DNA of 64,000 bases from Arthrobacter sp. Y-9 (GCF_029690065.1 NZ_CP121463.1:372001-436000); one strand, 5' to 3'; counted from the stretch's first letter, positions 41,989 through 50,416 are shown. Numbers and translations are program-made. The notes: generated by a model from the sequence alone, not told the origin.

Positions 41989-43119
41989 CTACTGCTGCTC
42001 TGGTCGCTGCGTGGCCTCGGGTGCCTGCTGCGGTGCCGCTGCCGGCTGAGCCTGACCGGGCTGCTGGCCCTGGTCCGGCTGCGGAGCCTGGCCGGTCTGC
42101 TCACTCGGAGCGGACGGACGCGAGGCCTCCGGGGCGGCCTGCTGGGCTTCGGAGGGCTGCTGCCAGCCCTGACCGGCCTGCTGAGTCCATTCCTGGCCCT
42201 GCTGCTGGCTGTCCGGCTGTCCGTACTGCTGCTGTCCGTACTGCCCCGCCTGAGGGTATGCCTGCTGCTGCGCCTGCTGTGAGTAGGGGTCCTGGGGGTA
42301 ACCCTGCTGAGGGTGGCCCGCCTGCGGGTAGGCGTTCTGCGGATACCCGGGCTGCGGGTACTCCTGCTGCCACTGCTGTGGGTAGGCCGCCGGCTGCCCC
42401 TGCTGAGGCTGCTGCGCGTAGCCGTTCCACTGAGGGGCCTGGGTCCACTGCTGCTGGGCGTACTCCTGCGGAGGAAGCTGGACTGCGGGCGGCTTCGGCT
42501 CGAAGGCCCGGAGCACCAGCGGGATGACCAGACCCACGATGGCGATCAGCGACGTCGCGCCCGCCGTGCGCCACCACCAGGACGGCCAGTCCATCGCGGG
42601 GAAGGCTGCCGGGAGGACGAGTTCCACCACGGTCAGCCATGCGAACACGAGGGTTGCCATCGAGGAGATCCGGACGCCGGTCTTGCTCGCGCCCGTGATG
42701 AACCGCGGGACGTAGAGCTGAGTCAGCAGCAAGGCCACCCGGACGAGCAGGATCATGGAGACGAACCGGGCGATCTGACCCGTCCAGACCGCGGCGCTGG
42801 CGGTGTCCGCCGGCTGGAGCCAGCCATTCCAGATCTTGAGGAGGCCGATCGCCAGGAGCACCACGTTGAGAATGGTCGAGACGGCCAGATACCAGCGATT
42901 GCGGCCTTCGGGCATGCTGCCGTCCAGCACCACCGCGCCGGCGAACAGTCCGACCAGGAGCAGGGTGAGCCAGGCGCGCCCGGCGACATTGGCCTGGTCA
43001 CCCAGGATGATGAAGATCCCGCCCAGCACGGCCGCGGCCACGAGCATGGTGATCGAGAGGCCGAGGGCGATCGTGGCGGTGCGTGAGCGTTGGCGTGCCG
43101 GAGGGGCGGGGTGTGTCAT
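41989..43119 (-). CDS. Membrane protein with long Gln/Pro/Tyr/Ala-rich C-terminal tail
   Basis: 376 residues. Six hydrophobic segments occupy residues 15-215 (for example LGLSITMLVAAAVLGGIFII and AWLTLLLVGLFAGAVVL). Residues from about 220 on form a low-complexity tail with repeated YPQ, PQQGYPQ, QQYGQPDSQQQ units, predicted disordered and cytoplasmic or surface facing. Neither domain is recognised. Such YPQQ tails occur in actinobacterial membrane proteins of unknown role and may promote clustering. It is a single gene facing the CopC gene. Confidence 0.75.
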   Translation of the reverse strand: MTHPAPPARQRSRTATIALGLSITMLVAAAVLGGIFIILGDQANVAGRAWLTLLLVGLFAGAVVLDGSMPEGRNRWYLAVSTILNVVLLAIGLLKIWNGWLQPADTASAAVWTGQIARFVSMILLVRVALLLTQLYVPRFITGASKTGVRISSMATLVFAWLTVVELVLPAAFPAMDWPSWWWRTAGATSLIAIVGLVIPLVLRAFEPKPPAVQLPPQEYAQQQWTQAPQWNGYAQQPQQGQPAAYPQQWQQEYPQPGYPQNAYPQAGHPQQGYPQDPYSQQAQQQAYPQAGQYGQQQYGQPDSQQQGQEWTQQAGQGWQQPSEAQQAAPEASRPSAPSEQTGQAPQPDQGQQPGQAQPAAAPQQAPEATQRPEQQ

Positions 43120-43230
43120 GAGAGTCTCCTGGTGCTAGTCCCCGCCAGCTTATCTAAAGACGATGGCCTTTTGATAGTGGATTCGCGCCCTGTGTATGAG
43201 GAACCTGAGAGCCCTGTGGACAGGCGCGGT

Positions 43231-43893
43231 TCAGGCGGGCAGGCGCTGAGCCCCGCCGGCGATCGCGTTGCCGACCAGACGGGCCTGATGGAGCACTTCC
43301 CGGTGTCCCGCGGAGACCTGCTGTCCCACACCGACCAGGTAGATGCCCACATGGCGGAGCGCTGTGGCCATGTTGTCGCTCGTCTCCTGACCGACGGCCT
43401 TGAGGAACTGCCGCACACGACGCCGGCCGGAGACCCCCGTGATCACGACCGAATCGCAGACGATCAGGCCGCCCGGGGTCGGAAGCGCCCAGCGGCGGGC
43501 GGAAGCTTCGCCCGGCATCGCGGAGGACCAGGGCGTCCCGTGCGCCGGGGCAGCCGGGTTGAGGGCACCCGCCACCACGCCGCGTCGGACGTCCAGCTGA
43601 TGGCACTTGGCGTACCCGTGGAGCTGGCGCAGGATGTCCCGGCGCTCGCGGTGGGAGGCCGGATCGCCGATGGCGACACGTTCGAGTTCTTCGGTGGTGG
43701 CGTGCCGCAGGGATCCTGCCGTGACAGGGTCCCCCTGCTGCAGGCCGTCGATCACCACGACCGCCATGCCCTTGCGGTGCAGCTGCGTCGCGACCGCCAG
43801 TCCGCCCATCCCGGTGCCGACCACCACCACATCGGTGACGGTGATGACGCCTTCCGGAGGCCCGCCGGACACTCTGCTGGCACTGCGTGGCAT
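43231..43893 (-). CDS. Small FAD/NAD(P)-binding protein, thioredoxin-reductase-like, probably reduced
   Basis: 220 residues with a clear dinucleotide-binding start TVTDVVVVGTGMGGLAVATQ (GxGxxG) and a TrxR-like distal block VSGRRRVRQFLKAVG, ALRHVGIYLVGVGQQVSAGH, REVLHQARLVGNAIAGGAQR. A normal thioredoxin-reductase-like flavoprotein has 300 or more residues with a full NAD(P) domain and CxxC; here the middle is short and lacks the cysteine pair. It could be a shortened regulator or a decaying gene. AAGGAGG before the ATG at 43893 shows that translation signals are intact. Confidence 0.6.
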   Translation of the reverse strand: MPRSASRVSGGPPEGVITVTDVVVVGTGMGGLAVATQLHRKGMAVVVIDGLQQGDPVTAGSLRHATTEELERVAIGDPASHRERRDILRQLHGYAKCHQLDVRRGVVAGALNPAAPAHGTPWSSAMPGEASARRWALPTPGGLIVCDSVVITGVSGRRRVRQFLKAVGQETSDNMATALRHVGIYLVGVGQQVSAGHREVLHQARLVGNAIAGGAQRLPA

Positions 43894-44381
43894 TCGATCC
43901 TCCTTCGGTGCGGCATGGGTGCCCGGCGTGACGCACAGGCGGGGAGTCCCGGACAGGGCAGAACGGTCAGCGCGCAGAAAAGACCCAGGGAATCAGCACG
44001 ATTCACCATGGGTCCCCTCCCACTGTGCAACTGAGAATACTCCGCTCGAGGGCACCTGAACAGGGCGCTGGAAGGCTGATGTGAAGCAATTCGTGAACGG
44101 TACCGGATGACCCGTTTCGGTCCGCTCGAGCGGACCGTCCCGGGGTCCCAGGCGCGGCCCGCGGAACCGCGGTTCCGCGGGCGTTCCGCAGGTGCCTCAC
44201 ACGGCCCCCGGCATGGCCCCCGGCACGGCCCGTGGACGAGCGCCGGAATTCCCTCCGGCGTCGGCGTTTCTTGAAACGACCAGCACAAACGGCAATAGTG
44301 GGACATAAGCCAGCGTGGGTGGTAGGAGAGCTGCAGGGACCGTCTCCGCAGGCCGCCCACAGCGATGAGGAGGCGAGAGTC
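43894..44381. other. Intergenic region upstream of the universal stress gene
   Basis: 488 bases without a supported gene. It contains a perfect 24-bp palindrome at 44158-44181 and two direct copies of GGCCCCCGGCA at about 44203-44226. It carries the divergent promoters of the flavoprotein-like and UspA genes; a GGGACATAAGCC half-site near 44300 recalls the DosR box but lacks the second arm. Confidence 0.55.
44158..44181. repeat. Perfect 24-bp palindrome without loop
   Basis: CCCGCGGAACCG followed by its exact complement. Unlike the hairpin elements elsewhere it has no loop, so it is more likely a protein-binding dyad or a cruciform. It is 201 bases before the UspA start. Confidence 0.7.
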
Positions 44382-45395
44382 GTGAGCACGGATACGCCGG
44401 AGACAGCACCGCAGGGAATCCACGGCGGGGTGATCGTGGGAGTGGACGGGTCCGAACACGGACAGTGCGCTCTGAGCTGGGCCGCCCGGGAGGCGGAACG
44501 ACGCCGGACCACCCTCCATCTGATCACCGCCTACTCGGTGCCCATCTACGCGGCCTCGGGCCTGGACGGCGGGTACGCCGCCGTCGACGACTCCGTCATC
44601 CGGCAGGGTGCGGAGAGCGTCCTGAAGGATGCGCTGGAGCGCATCAAGGACTACGACATCGACGTCGACGCGTCGGTCGAGAACGGCGACGCCTCGGGCG
44701 TCCTGCTGGAACTCGGGCGCGAGGCGGATCTGCTCGTGGTCGGCAGCCGCGGCCGGGGAGGGTTCGTCGGACGACTGCTCGGCTCGGTCAGTTCCGCCCT
44801 GCCGGCCCACGCGAGCTGCCCCACGGTCGTGGTGCCCATGATCTGCGCCGGCCGTTTCGGCCAGGACGTGACGGACAAGCATCTGAAGGCCGAGCTCGCC
44901 AAGAATCCCCTGGAACCCGTGAAGCCCCGCGTCGTGGTCGGCGCGGACGGTTCCGACCAGGCCCGGGTCGCCGTGCTGGAGGCCGCGGCACAGGCCCAGC
45001 GGCTCGGCGTCGAACTGCAGATCCTCTGCGCCGTGCCGCAGTACAGCGGAAGCCTGGCCTGGGTCCCCGCGGCGATGGACCGGGAGGCGATCTTCGCGGA
45101 CATCCAGGTCCAGCTCGACGCCGGCGTCCTCTGGCTAAAGAGCCACTTCCCGGAACTCGAGATCACCACGCGCCTGGTGGACGGCTCACCCGTGGAGGTC
45201 CTCGTGGACGCCAGCCGCGATTCCGAGCTCGTGGTGGTGGGCACGCGCGGCCGCGGTGGATTCGCCGGCATGCTGCTGGGCTCGACGTCGGATGGCGTCC
45301 TGCATCACACACAGGGGCCGGTCATGGTGGTGCCGGACCGGGAGGATCCGCGGCTCGCCGACCGGGCCAGCTTCGGTCCGGTGCTGGGCGGCTGA
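44382..45395 (+). CDS. Universal stress protein with two UspA domains
   Basis: About 337 residues, two tandem UspA domains (residues about 16-148 and 178-320). Both end in the ATP-binding motif G-x2-G-x9-G-S: GSRGRGGFVGRLLGSVS and GTRGRGGFAGMLLGSTS. Tandem ATP-binding Usp proteins in actinobacteria are dormancy and redox-stress proteins. The GTG at 44382 is taken as start because GAGGAGG stands eight bases upstream; the longer reading from 44232 runs through intergenic repeats. A strong hairpin terminator follows. Confidence 0.9.
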   Translation: MSTDTPETAPQGIHGGVIVGVDGSEHGQCALSWAAREAERRRTTLHLITAYSVPIYAASGLDGGYAAVDDSVIRQGAESVLKDALERIKDYDIDVDASVENGDASGVLLELGREADLLVVGSRGRGGFVGRLLGSVSSALPAHASCPTVVVPMICAGRFGQDVTDKHLKAELAKNPLEPVKPRVVVGADGSDQARVAVLEAAAQAQRLGVELQILCAVPQYSGSLAWVPAAMDREAIFADIQVQLDAGVLWLKSHFPELEITTRLVDGSPVEVLVDASRDSELVVVGTRGRGGFAGMLLGSTSDGVLHHTQGPVMVVPDREDPRLADRASFGPVLGG

Positions 45396-45424
45396 CCTCG
45401 CGGGCTCCGAGAACCGCAGACATG

Positions 45425-45474
45425 ACGAAGGCCCGGCCGTTCCGTGGAGATCCACGGAACGGCCGGGCCTTCGT
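45425..45474. terminator. Strong bidirectional hairpin terminator
   Basis: A perfect 24-bp stem (45425-45448 with 45451-45474) with a two-base gap. It lies between the convergent UspA (stop 45395) and NlpC/P60 (stop 45520) genes. Confidence 0.85.
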
Positions 45475-45519
45475 CGTCACTGCTGAGCGAGGACGCCGGT
45501 CAGACCGGGCCCGAGCCGG

Positions 45520-46992
45520 TCACCAGTAGCGGGCCGCCGTCGGCCAGAGCTGCATGCCGATCATCCAGTCGATGCGCGACACGGTGATGCCGGAGCCAGG
45601 GTTCAGGGCGTTGACCACCTGGCCACCGCCGATGTAAATGCCCACGTGGTAGAACGATCCGCCGTCACCCCAGAAGATGAGGTCGCCGGGCTGCCACTGA
45701 CCCATGGGGATGTACCGCGGCGCGGAGAAGTACTGATCGGTGGCCGTGCGCGGCATGTAGACGCCGGCAGCGGCGAAGGCCGCGCTTGACAGGCCCGAGC
45801 AGTCGTAGCCCACCGGGCCGTTGCCGCCCCAGACGTACGGGCCGCCGACCTTGGACATCGCGAAGTTGATGGCCGTCTGCGCCGCGCTGCCACCGGGCGA
45901 TGGGGCGGGCGGGGTGACCACAGGAGGCTTTGGCTGAGGAGCCGGCGGCTGGGGCGCCGGGGGCTGGGGTGCGGGAGGCTGCGGCGCGGGTGGCTGGACC
46001 ACCGGCGGACGGGGAGCCGGCGGCTGAGGCGCCGGAGGCTGGACCACGGGAGGCTGCACGACCGGCGGCTGGGGCTGCGACGGCTGCCCGCCACCGGAAT
46101 TCCCACCGGAGTTCCCGCCCTGGGCCGGGGGCTGCGGAGTCGGGAGCGGCTGCTGCGCCGCGCGGTCCTGGAGAGCCTTCAGCGCGGCCGCGGCCCGCTG
46201 CTGCTCCAGTCCCTGGACGCGCTGCGTCTCGAGGGCCACCGTGGTGTTGCGGAGCGACGCGAGCTGGGCGATGACCTTCTCGCGGTCCTTGGGCGCGCTC
46301 TGAAGAGCCTGGGTGGCGGAGGTCTGAGCCGACTCCGCGACGGCGCGGGCCTGGTCGGCGTCGCGCGCGGCGTCGTCGGCGGCTTTCTGCGCGGCGGCGG
46401 CATCGGCGGACAGGGCGGAGTTCGCCTGGCCGGATGCGATCGCCTTGTTGAAGGTCTCGCTCTGCTTCTGGCTGATGGCGTCGAGCGTGGTGGCGCGGCC
46501 GAGGAGGTCGCCGCCGTCGCCGTTGAGCACGCCTTCCACGGCCGGGTTCACGCCGCCGGTCTTGTAGATGGAGCTGGCGAGGGTGCCGAGATCCTTGCGG
46601 CTCTTGGCCGCCTGGTCCTGGGCCGCGGCGGCCTTGGCCTTGGCGGTCGCGGCGGCGTCCTGCTTGGCCTTGAGGGTCAGGAGAGCGTTGGTGTACGCGT
46701 CATTGGCGCGCATGCTGGCGGTGATGGCGCTGGACTGGCGATCCGCGAGGGTGCCGATGAGTCCTTCGAGCCGGGCCTGAGTCGCCTTCGCGCTGCTCTC
46801 GTTCTTCTTCGCGGCGGCGATCTCCGATTCGCTGGGGATGGAGTCGGACTGGTCGGCCGGGATGGTGACCGGCGACGCCGGGAGGGGCGCGGCCACGGCG
46901 CCCGGAATGCCGCCGGAGCCGAGCAGAACGCTCGCGCTCAGAGCGGAGGAGTAAAGGATCGCTGCGTATTTCCTGCGCTTCGCCACTGCCAT
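45520..46992 (-). CDS. Secreted NlpC/P60 peptidoglycan endopeptidase
   Basis: About 490 residues. Signal peptide at 1-38 (basic AKRRKY, hydrophobic, AVAAP). Residues about 55-275 form an Ala/Lys/Gln-rich coiled coil as in RipA/CwlO-type hydrolases. A Pro-rich linker (PQPPAPQPPAP units, about 285-355) follows, then the C-terminal NlpC/P60 domain with Cys398 (YDCSGL), His449 (FYHVGIY) and GDLIFWG. It cleaves stem peptides in cell-wall turnover and division. ATG at 46992 fits an AGG nine bases upstream; GTG 46998 is an alternative. The promoter holds phased AACAT repeats. Confidence 0.92.
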   Translation of the reverse strand: MAVAKRRKYAAILYSSALSASVLLGSGGIPGAVAAPLPASPVTIPADQSDSIPSESEIAAAKKNESSAKATQARLEGLIGTLADRQSSAITASMRANDAYTNALLTLKAKQDAAATAKAKAAAAQDQAAKSRKDLGTLASSIYKTGGVNPAVEGVLNGDGGDLLGRATTLDAISQKQSETFNKAIASGQANSALSADAAAAQKAADDAARDADQARAVAESAQTSATQALQSAPKDREKVIAQLASLRNTTVALETQRVQGLEQQRAAAALKALQDRAAQQPLPTPQPPAQGGNSGGNSGGGQPSQPQPPVVQPPVVQPPAPQPPAPRPPVVQPPAPQPPAPQPPAPQPPAPQPKPPVVTPPAPSPGGSAAQTAINFAMSKVGGPYVWGGNGPVGYDCSGLSSAAFAAAGVYMPRTATDQYFSAPRYIPMGQWQPGDLIFWGDGGSFYHVGIYIGGGQVVNALNPGSGITVSRIDWMIGMQLWPTAARYW

Positions 46993-47055
46993 GTACACCT
47001 GCCTCGAGACCGCTGGGAGAACACCCAGCCCTACCGAGAGTACGGCCTCAAAAGT

Positions 47056-47096
47056 AACATTGGCAACATTGGTCCCACTATCAACATAAACAACAT
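47056..47096. promoter_or_regulatory. Four phased AACAT repeats upstream of the NlpC/P60 gene
   Basis: AACAT occurs at 47056, 47065, 47083 and 47092, all in one 9-base phase (one empty unit in the middle). The first pair reads GTAACATTGGCAACATTGG. Direct repeats of GTAAC/GCAAC type are bound by the MtrA response regulator, which controls NlpC/P60 genes in other actinobacteria; the link here is inference. Confidence 0.5.
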
Positions 47097-47188
47097 CGCT
47101 GTCATTTCACTGCTGGTCACACGGCGTGTCGCGCGAAATCCCGGCGCCGCCGACGTTCCGGCCGACCGCTGTGCCGGGGCCTGCGATC

Positions 47189-48109
47189 TCAGGCGTGCTG
47201 ATGAGCTTCGTGGGCCTGATGGGACGCGGGTTCCAGTTGGAAGGTGCAGTGTTCGGTGTCGAAGTGCGAGCCGAGGCAGCGCTGCATGCGGTCCAGGATG
47301 CGGTCCGCGGATTCGGGGCTGAGGGCCTGATCCTCCACCACCACATGGGCGGAGAACACCGGGACGCCGGACGTGATGGTCCAGATGTGGATGTCGTGGA
47401 CGGACTGCACGCCCTCCACGGCGAGGATGTGCTCGCGGATCATGCCGACGTCCACACCCTTCGGAGTGGCCTCCAGCAGCACGTCCACCACATCCCTGAG
47501 CAGGCTCCAGGCCCTCGGCAGGATCATGGCGGCGATGAGGATCGACGCGATCGGGTCGGCCGCGGTGAATCCTGTGAACATGATGACGAGCGCCGCGGCG
47601 ATGACGGCCAGGGAGCCGAGCAGATCGCCCAGCACCTCCAGATACGCGCCCCGGAGGTTCAGGCTCTCCTCCTGCCCGCCCCGCAGGATCAGGAGTGAGA
47701 CGCCGTTGGCCACCGCGCCGATGATCGCGGCGATCAGCATGGTGTCCGTCCGGATCTCCGGTGTCTCGCCGAAGCGGCGGAAGGCTTCCAGGGCGATGAT
47801 GACCGCGATCACGATCAGAATCAGGGCGTTGGCCAGAGCGGCCAGGATCTCGGCACGCTGGTACCCGTAGGTCCGCTGATCCGTGGCCGGTCGCGTGGCG
47901 ATCCAGGACGCGAGCAGCGCGATGAACACCCCGGCCGCGTCGGAGAGCATGTGACCGGCGTCGGCCAGCAAGGCCAGCGAACCGGAGAGGGCCGCGCCGG
48001 CCACCTGGATGACGACGACGCTGAGCGTGATGCAGAGGACGATGATCAGGCGCTTCCGGTGCTTGCCGGTGCCGGTCATACCCTGAGTGTGATCGTGGTT
48101 GTGGCCCAT
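47189..48109 (-). CDS. Cation diffusion facilitator (zinc/cobalt/cadmium exporter)
   Basis: About 306 residues, CDF family, ZitB/CzcD group. His-rich N-terminus (MGHNHDHTQG), six helices with metal-site motifs ADAGHMLSDAAGVFIALL (HxxxD, helix 2) and AYLEVLGDLLGSLAVI (helix 5), and the cytoplasmic C-terminal domain with VQSVHDIHIWTITSG. It exports divalent metal against protons. The C-terminus is also His-rich (SHQAHEAHQHA). ATG at 48109 is chosen since the His-rich leader begins there; the extension upstream is not conserved-looking. Confidence 0.9.
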   Translation of the reverse strand: MGHNHDHTQGMTGTGKHRKRLIIVLCITLSVVVIQVAGAALSGSLALLADAGHMLSDAAGVFIALLASWIATRPATDQRTYGYQRAEILAALANALILIVIAVIIALEAFRRFGETPEIRTDTMLIAAIIGAVANGVSLLILRGGQEESLNLRGAYLEVLGDLLGSLAVIAAALVIMFTGFTAADPIASILIAAMILPRAWSLLRDVVDVLLEATPKGVDVGMIREHILAVEGVQSVHDIHIWTITSGVPVFSAHVVVEDQALSPESADRILDRMQRCLGSHFDTEHCTFQLEPASHQAHEAHQHA

Positions 48110-48278
48110 GCTTTTCAGGCTAGCTTCGGAGGGCCCGGAATGCATGTCCGGAATGCGACTCATTCGCAGTGCTGGCGCGGATTTCGAGGGGTTCGGGGTG
48201 GCTTTGGAAGTCGGTCGTGGAGGGCGTGTGCGAGGCCGCCGGACCAAGCGCTCGACCAGGCGCGCGACGCCGGTCGGA

Positions 48279-48767
48279 TCAGCCCCAGCCGAGCTCGTGA
48301 AGGCGGGCGTCGTCCACGCCGAAGTGGTGGGCGATCTCGTGGATGACCGTCACCTGGATCTCGAACAGGACCTCGGACCGGCTGGCACAGATCTCAAGGA
48401 TGGGGCGGCGGTAGAGCGAGATGCGGTCGGGGAGGGAGCCCGCGGCCCAGCCCTCGCCGCGCTCCGTCAGGGGAGTGCCTTCATAGAGGCCGAGCAGAGG
48501 CTCGCCGGTGGCCGGATCCACGCCGTCGTCCTCGATGAAGAGCATGACGTTGTCCATGTGCCGCGAGATCTCGGGAGGGAGGTCTTCGAGAGCCTGCAGC
48601 GCGAGGGCCTGGAACTCGTCCAGGCTGAGGGTCGCGGCTTCCGTGCGCTCGAGGTATTCGAAGCCGGGCTCGCCGCGCAGCGTGCACCGCGGTCCGGGCG
48701 GCCAGATGCGGATGGGCAGGCCGCGGGGGAGTGGTCGCGAGGAGGCCGGTTCCGGTCTGCTGTCCAT
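48279..48767 (-). CDS. Zincin-like metallopeptidase family protein
   Basis: About 162 residues of a small actinobacterial metallopeptidase family (zincin_1 type). The zinc motif HEIAHHFG stands near residue 145, close to the C-terminus, in VTVIHEIAHHFGVDDARLHE, as is normal for this family. Upstream conserved parts are LPPEISRHMDNVMLFIEDDG and LLGLYEGTPLTERG. No secretion signal; cytoplasmic protease of unknown substrate. ATG at 48767 follows GGAAGG. Confidence 0.85.
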   Translation of the reverse strand: MDSRPEPASSRPLPRGLPIRIWPPGPRCTLRGEPGFEYLERTEAATLSLDEFQALALQALEDLPPEISRHMDNVMLFIEDDGVDPATGEPLLGLYEGTPLTERGEGWAAGSLPDRISLYRRPILEICASRSEVLFEIQVTVIHEIAHHFGVDDARLHELGWG

Positions 48768-48816
48768 GCCTTCCACGGTAGCCGTCCGGGCCGGGTCGGT
48801 GGGGCCGGCCCGCATT

Positions 48817-48845
48817 TTGGAATTTCCCGGACCATGCTCTAAAGT
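48817..48845 (+). promoter_or_regulatory. Promoter of tRNA-Glu
   Basis: TTGGAA (48817-48822), 17-base spacer, TAAAGT (48840-48845). About 60 bases before the mature tRNA. Confidence 0.65.
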
Positions 48846-48905
48846 TTTACTGGTCCACTTCGCGAGGAACGCGGCAGCAGCCGGGAACTGAGCAGGTGTG
48901 TCAAG

Positions 48906-48978
48906 GCCCCCATCGTCTAGCGGCCTAGGACACCGCCCTTTCACGGCGGCGGCACGGGTTCGAATCCCGTTGGGGGTA
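48906..48978 (+). tRNA. tRNA-Glu(TTC)
   Basis: 73 bases. Acceptor GCCCCCA pairs with TGGGGGT, discriminator A, anticodon loop CTTTCAC with anticodon TTC, T arm CGGGTTCGAATCCCG. CCA is not encoded (the genome continues CG). Standard actinobacterial tRNA-Glu sequence. Confidence 0.96.
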
Positions 48979-48993
48979 CGCATGAGATGCGAT

Positions 48994-49023
48994 TTGAAAG
49001 CGGATCGAAAGATCTGCTAAGAT
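48994..49023 (+). promoter_or_regulatory. Promoter of tRNA-Asp/tRNA-Phe
   Basis: TTGAAA (48994-48999), 18-base spacer, TAAGAT (49018-49023). It lies between tRNA-Glu and tRNA-Asp, so the last two tRNAs have their own promoter, probably a shared one. Confidence 0.7.
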
Positions 49024-49079
49024 GAAATCTTGTGAGCCGGGAGCGATTCCGGTGAAAACAACGGTAGAAATACCACCAA

Positions 49080-49153
49080 GGCCCTGTAGCGCAGTTGGTT
49101 AGCGCGCCGCCCTGTCACGGCGGAGGTCGCGGGTTCAAGTCCCGTCAGGGTCG
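49080..49153 (+). tRNA. tRNA-Asp(GTC)
   Basis: 74 bases. Acceptor GGCCCTG pairs with CAGGGTC (one G-T), discriminator G, anticodon loop CTGTCAC with GTC, T arm GCGGGTTCAAGTCCCGT. No encoded CCA. Confidence 0.96.
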
Positions 49154-49199
49154 CTTTGATGGCTGGAGTTATCCGGCGATCATGGTGACAAGTCACCGA

Positions 49200-49272
49200 G
49201 GCTCTGTAGCTCAGTTGGTAGAGCGTTCGACTGAAAATCGAAAGGTCACCGGATCGACGCCGGTCGGAGCCA
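49200..49272 (+). tRNA. tRNA-Phe(GAA)
   Basis: 73 bases. Acceptor GGCTCTG pairs with CGGAGCC, discriminator A, anticodon loop CTGAAAA with GAA. The T loop reads ATCGACG, not TTCGANN, so position 54 is A where nearly all elongator tRNAs have T. No encoded CCA. Confidence 0.95.
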
Positions 49273-49342
49273 CTGAATCCCTCGCCTAGCTTCTACATGG
49301 CGGGGGCTTCTTCAATTTGCGGCACGTTCACGATGCTGCGAG

Positions 49343-49365
49343 AACCGCCTTACGGGGCGGTTTTT
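49343..49365 (+). terminator. Intrinsic terminator after the tRNA genes
   Basis: AACCGCC (49343-49349) and GGCGGTT (49356-49362) with loop TTACGG, followed by a run of T. This is the only hairpin in the window with a classical T-tract. Confidence 0.85.
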
Positions 49366-49476
49366 CTGTTTAACGGCCCGCCCCCGGCCCCGCAACGTCG
49401 CTCTGCGCGCAGCCCGGCTCATCACGGCTAAAGTCGGACCGTCAGAACATTTTCAAGCAGCCGTGGGGGACCGCTG

Positions 49477-50412
49477 ATGACCGCGCCCGTGCCGCCCGCC
49501 GTCCGGTGGGGCCGCGTCTATTTCGCCGTGCAGTCCGCGGCCGGCCTGCTCTGGTGGGTTCTCGTTCCGCTGTCCCCGCTGGTCCGGCGGATCACACTCG
49601 GTTCATTGGACCCGGCGCTCGTAGCGATCTTCGACCTTCCGCTCTTCGTGGCCGCCGCCGGGCTGGCCGCGGCGGGATCACGGGTGGCGGCGCTGGTGAA
49701 CACCGCCTGGACCCTGCTGGTGACGGTGCTGATGGCGCTGTATGCCACGCTCACCACCGAGGCCGGCTGGGGTGTGGTCGCGATGGGCGCCGCGGCGCTC
49801 GGTTCGCTGCTCGCCCTGAGCCTGGTGCGGCTGGGCAGGATTCCTTTCGAGTGGGTCACCCGCGGACCGCTCGCCTTCCGGACGGCGGACCGGCAGCGCG
49901 CGACGGCGGGACACGTGGGCCGGACGTTCACGCAGCTCGTCGTGGTCTGGGGCCTCTTCCTCGGGGTCTTCCCGCTGATCATCCGGGCTCTGGAAGAGCG
50001 CTGGAAGGTGGACCTGGCGCTGCCGGAGGGCACCGCCGTCGTGGGCTGGACGGTCTTCGGCCTGGCCAGCCTGCTGGGGATCTGGTCGGCGGTCGTCATG
50101 TCCTCCCGGGGACATGGGACGCCGCTGCCGTCGGCGATGCCCAACGAACTGGTGATCGCCGGGCCGTACCGCTGGGTCCGCAACCCCATGGCCGTGGCGG
50201 GTGTGGCGCAGGCGGCGTCGGTGGGGCTGATCCTCGGGTCCTGGCTCGTGGTGGTGTACGCCGTGGGCGGGGCGCTGCTCTGGAACGTCGGCATCCGGCC
50301 CCTGGAGGAGCGTGACCTCGAGTCCCGGTTCGGCGAGCCGTACCGCCGGTACCGGGAGGCGGTCCGCTGCTGGATCCCCCGGTGGCCCGTGGCGTCTCGC
50401 AGCGTCCGCTGA
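49477..50412 (+). CDS. Integral membrane methyltransferase, ICMT/PEMT-like
   Basis: 311 residues with about seven hydrophobic segments. The C-terminal 100 residues carry the isoprenylcysteine carboxyl methyltransferase/phospholipid methyltransferase pattern: LVIAGPYRWVRNPMAVAG, a long helix, then EERDLESRFGEPYRRYREAV. These residues bind S-adenosylmethionine. The bacterial acceptor (lipid, small thiol or other) is unknown. The N-terminal half has no recognised family. Single gene, convergent with the SUKH gene after five bases. Confidence 0.8.
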   Translation: MTAPVPPAVRWGRVYFAVQSAAGLLWWVLVPLSPLVRRITLGSLDPALVAIFDLPLFVAAAGLAAAGSRVAALVNTAWTLLVTVLMALYATLTTEAGWGVVAMGAAALGSLLALSLVRLGRIPFEWVTRGPLAFRTADRQRATAGHVGRTFTQLVVVWGLFLGVFPLIIRALEERWKVDLALPEGTAVVGWTVFGLASLLGIWSAVVMSSRGHGTPLPSAMPNELVIAGPYRWVRNPMAVAGVAQAASVGLILGSWLVVVYAVGGALLWNVGIRPLEERDLESRFGEPYRRYREAVRCWIPRWPVASRSVR

Positions 50413-50416
50413 CCCC

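Noticed and set aside
44298-44312. GGGACATAAGCC before the Usp gene considered as a DosR box
   Set aside because: Only one half-site; the palindromic partner (GTCCC) is absent at the right spacing.
46993-47188. Possible ydaO-type c-di-AMP riboswitch in the NlpC/P60 leader
   Set aside because: Such riboswitches precede some actinobacterial wall hydrolases, but none of the conserved stems or GGG/GCC motifs could be recognised here.
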